Assembly (NCBI GenBank): GCA_026005135.1
Contig: BPKM01000001.1
Coordinates: forward strand, 1-64,000
Origin: Leptospiraceae bacterium
GTDB lineage: Bacteria > Spirochaetota > Leptospiria > Leptospirales > Leptonemataceae
Length of the DNA stretch: 64,000 nt
Direction of reading: 5' to 3'
A program made the position numbers and the translations under genes. This document shows positions 61,159 to 64,000 of this stretch, piece by piece. The notes under the pieces are model-generated. The model saw only the letters and a program-made list of their open reading frames with translations. It made no database searches and was not told the DNA's origin. Within the stretch, counting starts at the first letter, position 1. Every line of letters starts with the position of its first letter.

Positions 61159-64000
61159 GTAATGCCTCCTCTATTTCTTCTTGTTCATTTAGACCAGATT
61201 GATTTTCTTCTTCTAATTTTTGAAGAGCTAATTTATAATCACCTGGAATTACTTTAATAAAGTTTCGAATTTCATTTTCCCAATTATCTAAAATTTCTTT
61301 TGCTCTTTTTGAATTTGTATATTCATAATGTTTTTGAATCGTATCCTTAACAAATTGAATTTCCTTAGGATCAATTAAATCTTCTAAATCTACCATTCCA
61401 AGATTTACTCGTTTTTCGAAAATGCTTTCCGGATCCCAAACATAGGCTATACCACCGGACATTCCCGCAGCAAAGTTTCTACCAGTTTCTCCTAATACGA
61501 TTACTCTACCACCAGTCATATATTCACAACCATGATCGCCTACACCTTCTATCACAGCATAAGCACCAGAATTTCTTACAGCAAATCGCTCTCCAGCTAC
61601 TCCATTAATATACATCTCGCCAGATGTAGCTCCATAAAGGCAGGTATTACCTATAATAATATTTTTTGGTGGATCAATATCGGATTCTTCTGGTACTTGA
61701 ATAATAATTTTTCCACCACATAATCCTTTACCTACATAATCATTTGCCTGACCTTTTAAATGTAATGTCATACCTTTTGTAAGGAATGCACCGAAACTTT
61801 GTCCAGCATATCCTTTTAAATTGATTTTAATAGTATTATCGGGTAAGCCTTCATCACCATATTTTCTTGCTATTTCGCCAGATATAATGGTTCCAAATGT
61901 TCTATTTTCATTTGTTATTTCTAAATCTAATTCAATGGGTTCTTTATTTTCTATTGCAGGTTTAACTTTTTCTAATATTTTATAATCTAATTGTTTTTCG
62001 ATGCCATGATCCTGGGATTTTGTACAATATAAATCTGTACCAGGAAATGGTTTAACTTTTTTTAATATATTTCCCATATAGATTCCACGTGCTTTCCAAT
62101 GATTACGTGGTTTATTAAATTTAATTTTATGAATCTGACCTATCATTTCGTTCATTGTGCGAAAGCCTAATTTTGCCATATATTCTCGCACTTCTCTTGC
62201 AACAAAATACATATAGTTAACAAGATATTCCGGTTCACCAAAAAATTTTTTTCTTAATACTGGATTTTGTGTTGCAACCCCAACAGGACAAGTATTAAGA
62301 TGACATTTTCTCATCATTATACATCCCTGTGTTACCATTGCAGATGTTGCAAAACCAAATTCTTCTGCTCCCATTAAAGCAGCATATACTACATCTAAAC
62401 CAGTCATCATTTTTCCATCTACAGCAAGAACCACTCTATCGCGTAAACCTTGTATTAATAAGGTTTGTTGTGTTTCTGATAATCCAATTTCCCATGGGGT
62501 TCCCGCGTAGTGAATAGAAGAAATAGGGCTTGCTCCAGTTCCACCATCATGCCCAGAAATTAAAATATGATCTGCATGTGCCTTTGCAACACCAGCAGCA
62601 ACGGTACCTACACCTACGCAGGATACTAATTTAACACTAATTCTTGCATTAGGATTAATATTTTTTAAATCAAAAATTAATTGAGCTAAATCTTCAATAG
62701 AATAAATATCATGATGTGGAGGAGGAGAAATTAATGTAACACCGGGTGTTGAATGTCTTAATCGAGCGATAATTTTATCTACTTTAAAACCAGGTAATTG
62801 TCCACCTTCTCCTGGTTTTGCTCCTTGTGCAATTTTAATCTGAATATCATCTGCATTCACAAGATAATTTGATGTTACTCCAAATCTTCCAGAAGCAACC
62901 TGCTTTATAGCACTTCGCATACTATCGCCATTAGGTAATGGCTTATAACGAATAGAATCTTCTCCTCCTTCTCCTGTATTGGATTTACCTCCAATACGAT
63001 TCATTGCAATAGCAAGATTGGTATGAGTTTCCCAGGAAATGGAACCAAAACTCATTGCTCCAGTCTGAAAACGCTTCAAGATTTCTTCTTCTGGTTCAAC
63101 TTCTTCTAAGGGGATAGGATTTTCTGCAAAATCAAGTTCAAATAAACTTCTAAGTGTAATCTTATCTCTATGGCTTTCGTAAACATCATGACTGAATTCT
63201 TTATAAAGTTCATAATTGTTAGTTTGTGTAGAATGTTGTAATTTAAATATAGTCATTGGTGTCCATAGATGTGGTTCTGAATATTTCCTCCAGTAATGAA
63301 TACCACCTGGATGTAATTGTCCTGGAATTAGGTTTTTATCGAATGCTTTCTTATGTCTACGAATTACTTCTTCTTCTAACATTTCGAGACTTAAACCTTC
63401 TATATGTGTTGGTGTTCCAGTAAAATATAGATTTACTAATTCGGAATCTAAACCAACTGCTTCGTAAATTTGAGCACCACAATAACTTTGTAATGTAGAA
63501 ATACCCATTTTACTAAAAATTTTTAATAATCCTTTTTGAATGGCTTTAATGAAATTTTTTCTCGCTTCTCGATAATCTCTAATATCTCCTAATTCTCCTT
63601 CTTTTATTAAATCATATAAGGTTTCGAATGCAAGATAAGGATTAATAGCATTAGCCCCATAACCAATTAGTAAAGCAAAATGTGGTACTTCTCTTGGCTC
63701 CCCAGATTCTATAATAATACTTGTTTTTGTTCTTAAACCTGCACGAATTAAAAAATGATGAACAGCAGATGTTGCCAGTAAACTTGGAATAGGAGCCATA
63801 TTATTAGCAACACCTCTATCTGATAAAATAATTATATTGTAACCTTTTCTTACTGCTTCTGCTGCTTCGTCACAAATTTGATCTAAACGATTTCTCATTC
63901 CATGTTTTTGATCAGGATCAAAAAGAATATTAATTGTTATGGTTTTAAAATTACCTGTTCGAATATTACGTATTTTTTCTAATTCATTATTGGTTAAAAT
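61151..64000 (-). CDS. gltB: glutamate synthase large subunit, 5' end beyond the window
   Basis: The frame is open to the right edge, so this is the C-terminal 949 residues of a ~1500-residue protein; the first Met at 63898 is internal. Seen are the central region, the FMN-binding synthase domain (RFQTGAMSFGSISWETHTNLAIAMNRIGGKSNTGEGGED), the 3Fe-4S cluster Cys in CIMMRKCHLNTCPVG, and the C-terminal GXGXG beta-helix (GLCGGKIIIQVPEES, GERFAVRNSGAYAVIEGVGDHGCEYMTGG). The N-terminal amidotransferase with its catalytic Cys lies outside. Function is ammonium assimilation with gltD. Confidence 0.97.
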   Translation of the reverse strand: MLTNNELEKIRNIRTGNFKTITINILFDPDQKHGMRNRLDQICDEAAEAVRKGYNIIILSDRGVANNMAPIPSLLATSAVHHFLIRAGLRTKTSIIIESGEPREVPHFALLIGYGANAINPYLAFETLYDLIKEGELGDIRDYREARKNFIKAIQKGLLKIFSKMGISTLQSYCGAQIYEAVGLDSELVNLYFTGTPTHIEGLSLEMLEEEVIRRHKKAFDKNLIPGQLHPGGIHYWRKYSEPHLWTPMTIFKLQHSTQTNNYELYKEFSHDVYESHRDKITLRSLFELDFAENPIPLEEVEPEEEILKRFQTGAMSFGSISWETHTNLAIAMNRIGGKSNTGEGGEDSIRYKPLPNGDSMRSAIKQVASGRFGVTSNYLVNADDIQIKIAQGAKPGEGGQLPGFKVDKIIARLRHSTPGVTLISPPPHHDIYSIEDLAQLIFDLKNINPNARISVKLVSCVGVGTVAAGVAKAHADHILISGHDGGTGASPISSIHYAGTPWEIGLSETQQTLLIQGLRDRVVLAVDGKMMTGLDVVYAALMGAEEFGFATSAMVTQGCIMMRKCHLNTCPVGVATQNPVLRKKFFGEPEYLVNYMYFVAREVREYMAKLGFRTMNEMIGQIHKIKFNKPRNHWKARGIYMGNILKKVKPFPGTDLYCTKSQDHGIEKQLDYKILEKVKPAIENKEPIELDLEITNENRTFGTIISGEIARKYGDEGLPDNTIKINLKGYAGQSFGAFLTKGMTLHLKGQANDYVGKGLCGGKIIIQVPEESDIDPPKNIIIGNTCLYGATSGEMYINGVAGERFAVRNSGAYAVIEGVGDHGCEYMTGGRVIVLGETGRNFAAGMSGGIAYVWDPESIFEKRVNLGMVDLEDLIDPKEIQFVKDTIQKHYEYTNSKRAKEILDNWENEIRNFIKVIPGDYKLALQKLEEENQSGLNEQEEIEEALHG

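Noticed and set aside
1..64000. CRISPR arrays, tRNA or rRNA genes and prophage
   Set aside because: No regularly spaced repeats, tRNA cloverleaf sequences, rRNA signatures or phage structural genes were recognised by eye.

Overview
This is a compact, very AT-rich bacterial chromosome segment. It most likely comes from a Gram-negative-type spirochaete of the Leptospira lineage. Pointers to that lineage are a P83/100-type protein (47474-49222), a LIC_10091-like lipoprotein (9301-10371), DUF1564-like genes (three copies), a 7TMR-DISM receptor with a cyclase-like output domain, many lipoproteins and a LolA-like protein. The genes are mostly housekeeping: lepA, purD, cysS, an rlmB-like methyltransferase, tatA/tatC, trxA, mfd, a cysteine desulfurase and gltB/gltD. 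Both window edges cut a gene: a DUF1564-like gene on the left and gltB on the right.

Layout. 1-9.3 kb: partial DUF1564-like gene, a sigma-region-4 protein with a lipoprotein, lepA, a frameshifted 7TMR-DISM/pseudo-cyclase/hemerythrin receptor, a TPM-domain protein and popT (DUF368). 9.3-14.3 kb: surface and lipid genes (LIC_10091-like, CapA-like, phospholipase D) and an acyl-CoA dehydrogenase. 14.5-18.3 kb: a secreted redox operon (cupredoxin, di-haem peroxidase, phosphoesterase, cytochrome c). 18.6-24.1 kb: purD, a methyltransferase, a broken GpsA-acyltransferase fusion and a polysaccharide deacetylase. 24.2-27.5 kb: a pupylation-like operon, the most notable feature. 27.6-37.2 kb: an acetoacetate-decarboxylase-like gene, a lipoprotein, cysS, a TrmH-type methyltransferase and a methylcrotonyl-CoA carboxylase (leucine degradation) cluster. 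38-49 kb: membrane, Tat and redox genes and the P83/100 operon. 49-57 kb: mfd, a lipoprotein, a cysteine desulfurase, a 34-residue basic protein and a LolA-like protein. 57.1-59.7 kb: a restriction-modification island between 24-bp direct repeats. 59.7-64 kb: gltD and gltB.

Main discoveries. (1) A 59-residue Pup-like protein ending in GGE (24266-24445) lies directly upstream of a PafA-family ligase (24549-26405). The ligase carries a membrane-spanning insertion of about 115 residues and a Glu where the catalytic Asp is expected. A TTGACA-17-TATATT promoter precedes the pair. (2) Two copies of a 688/689-bp element (29587-30274 and 37215-37903) have 12-bp terminal inverted repeats, exact 8-bp target duplications, and a DUF1564-like gene as their only cargo. 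This looks like an undescribed mobile unit. (3) A receptor fuses a 7TMR-DISM sensor, a degenerate cyclase domain and a complete bacteriohemerythrin. (4) A BsaWI-like restriction-modification pair is inserted in the terminator between the lolA-like gene and gltD, next to a 178-bp MITE-like element.

Several otherwise conserved genes are broken by one-base shifts, several of them in homopolymer runs (gpsA-acyltransferase fusion, methylcrotonyl-CoA carboxylase beta, enoyl-CoA hydratase, tatC leader, receptor). This pattern suggests sequence errors in the assembly as much as gene decay, so these joins should be read as provisional.
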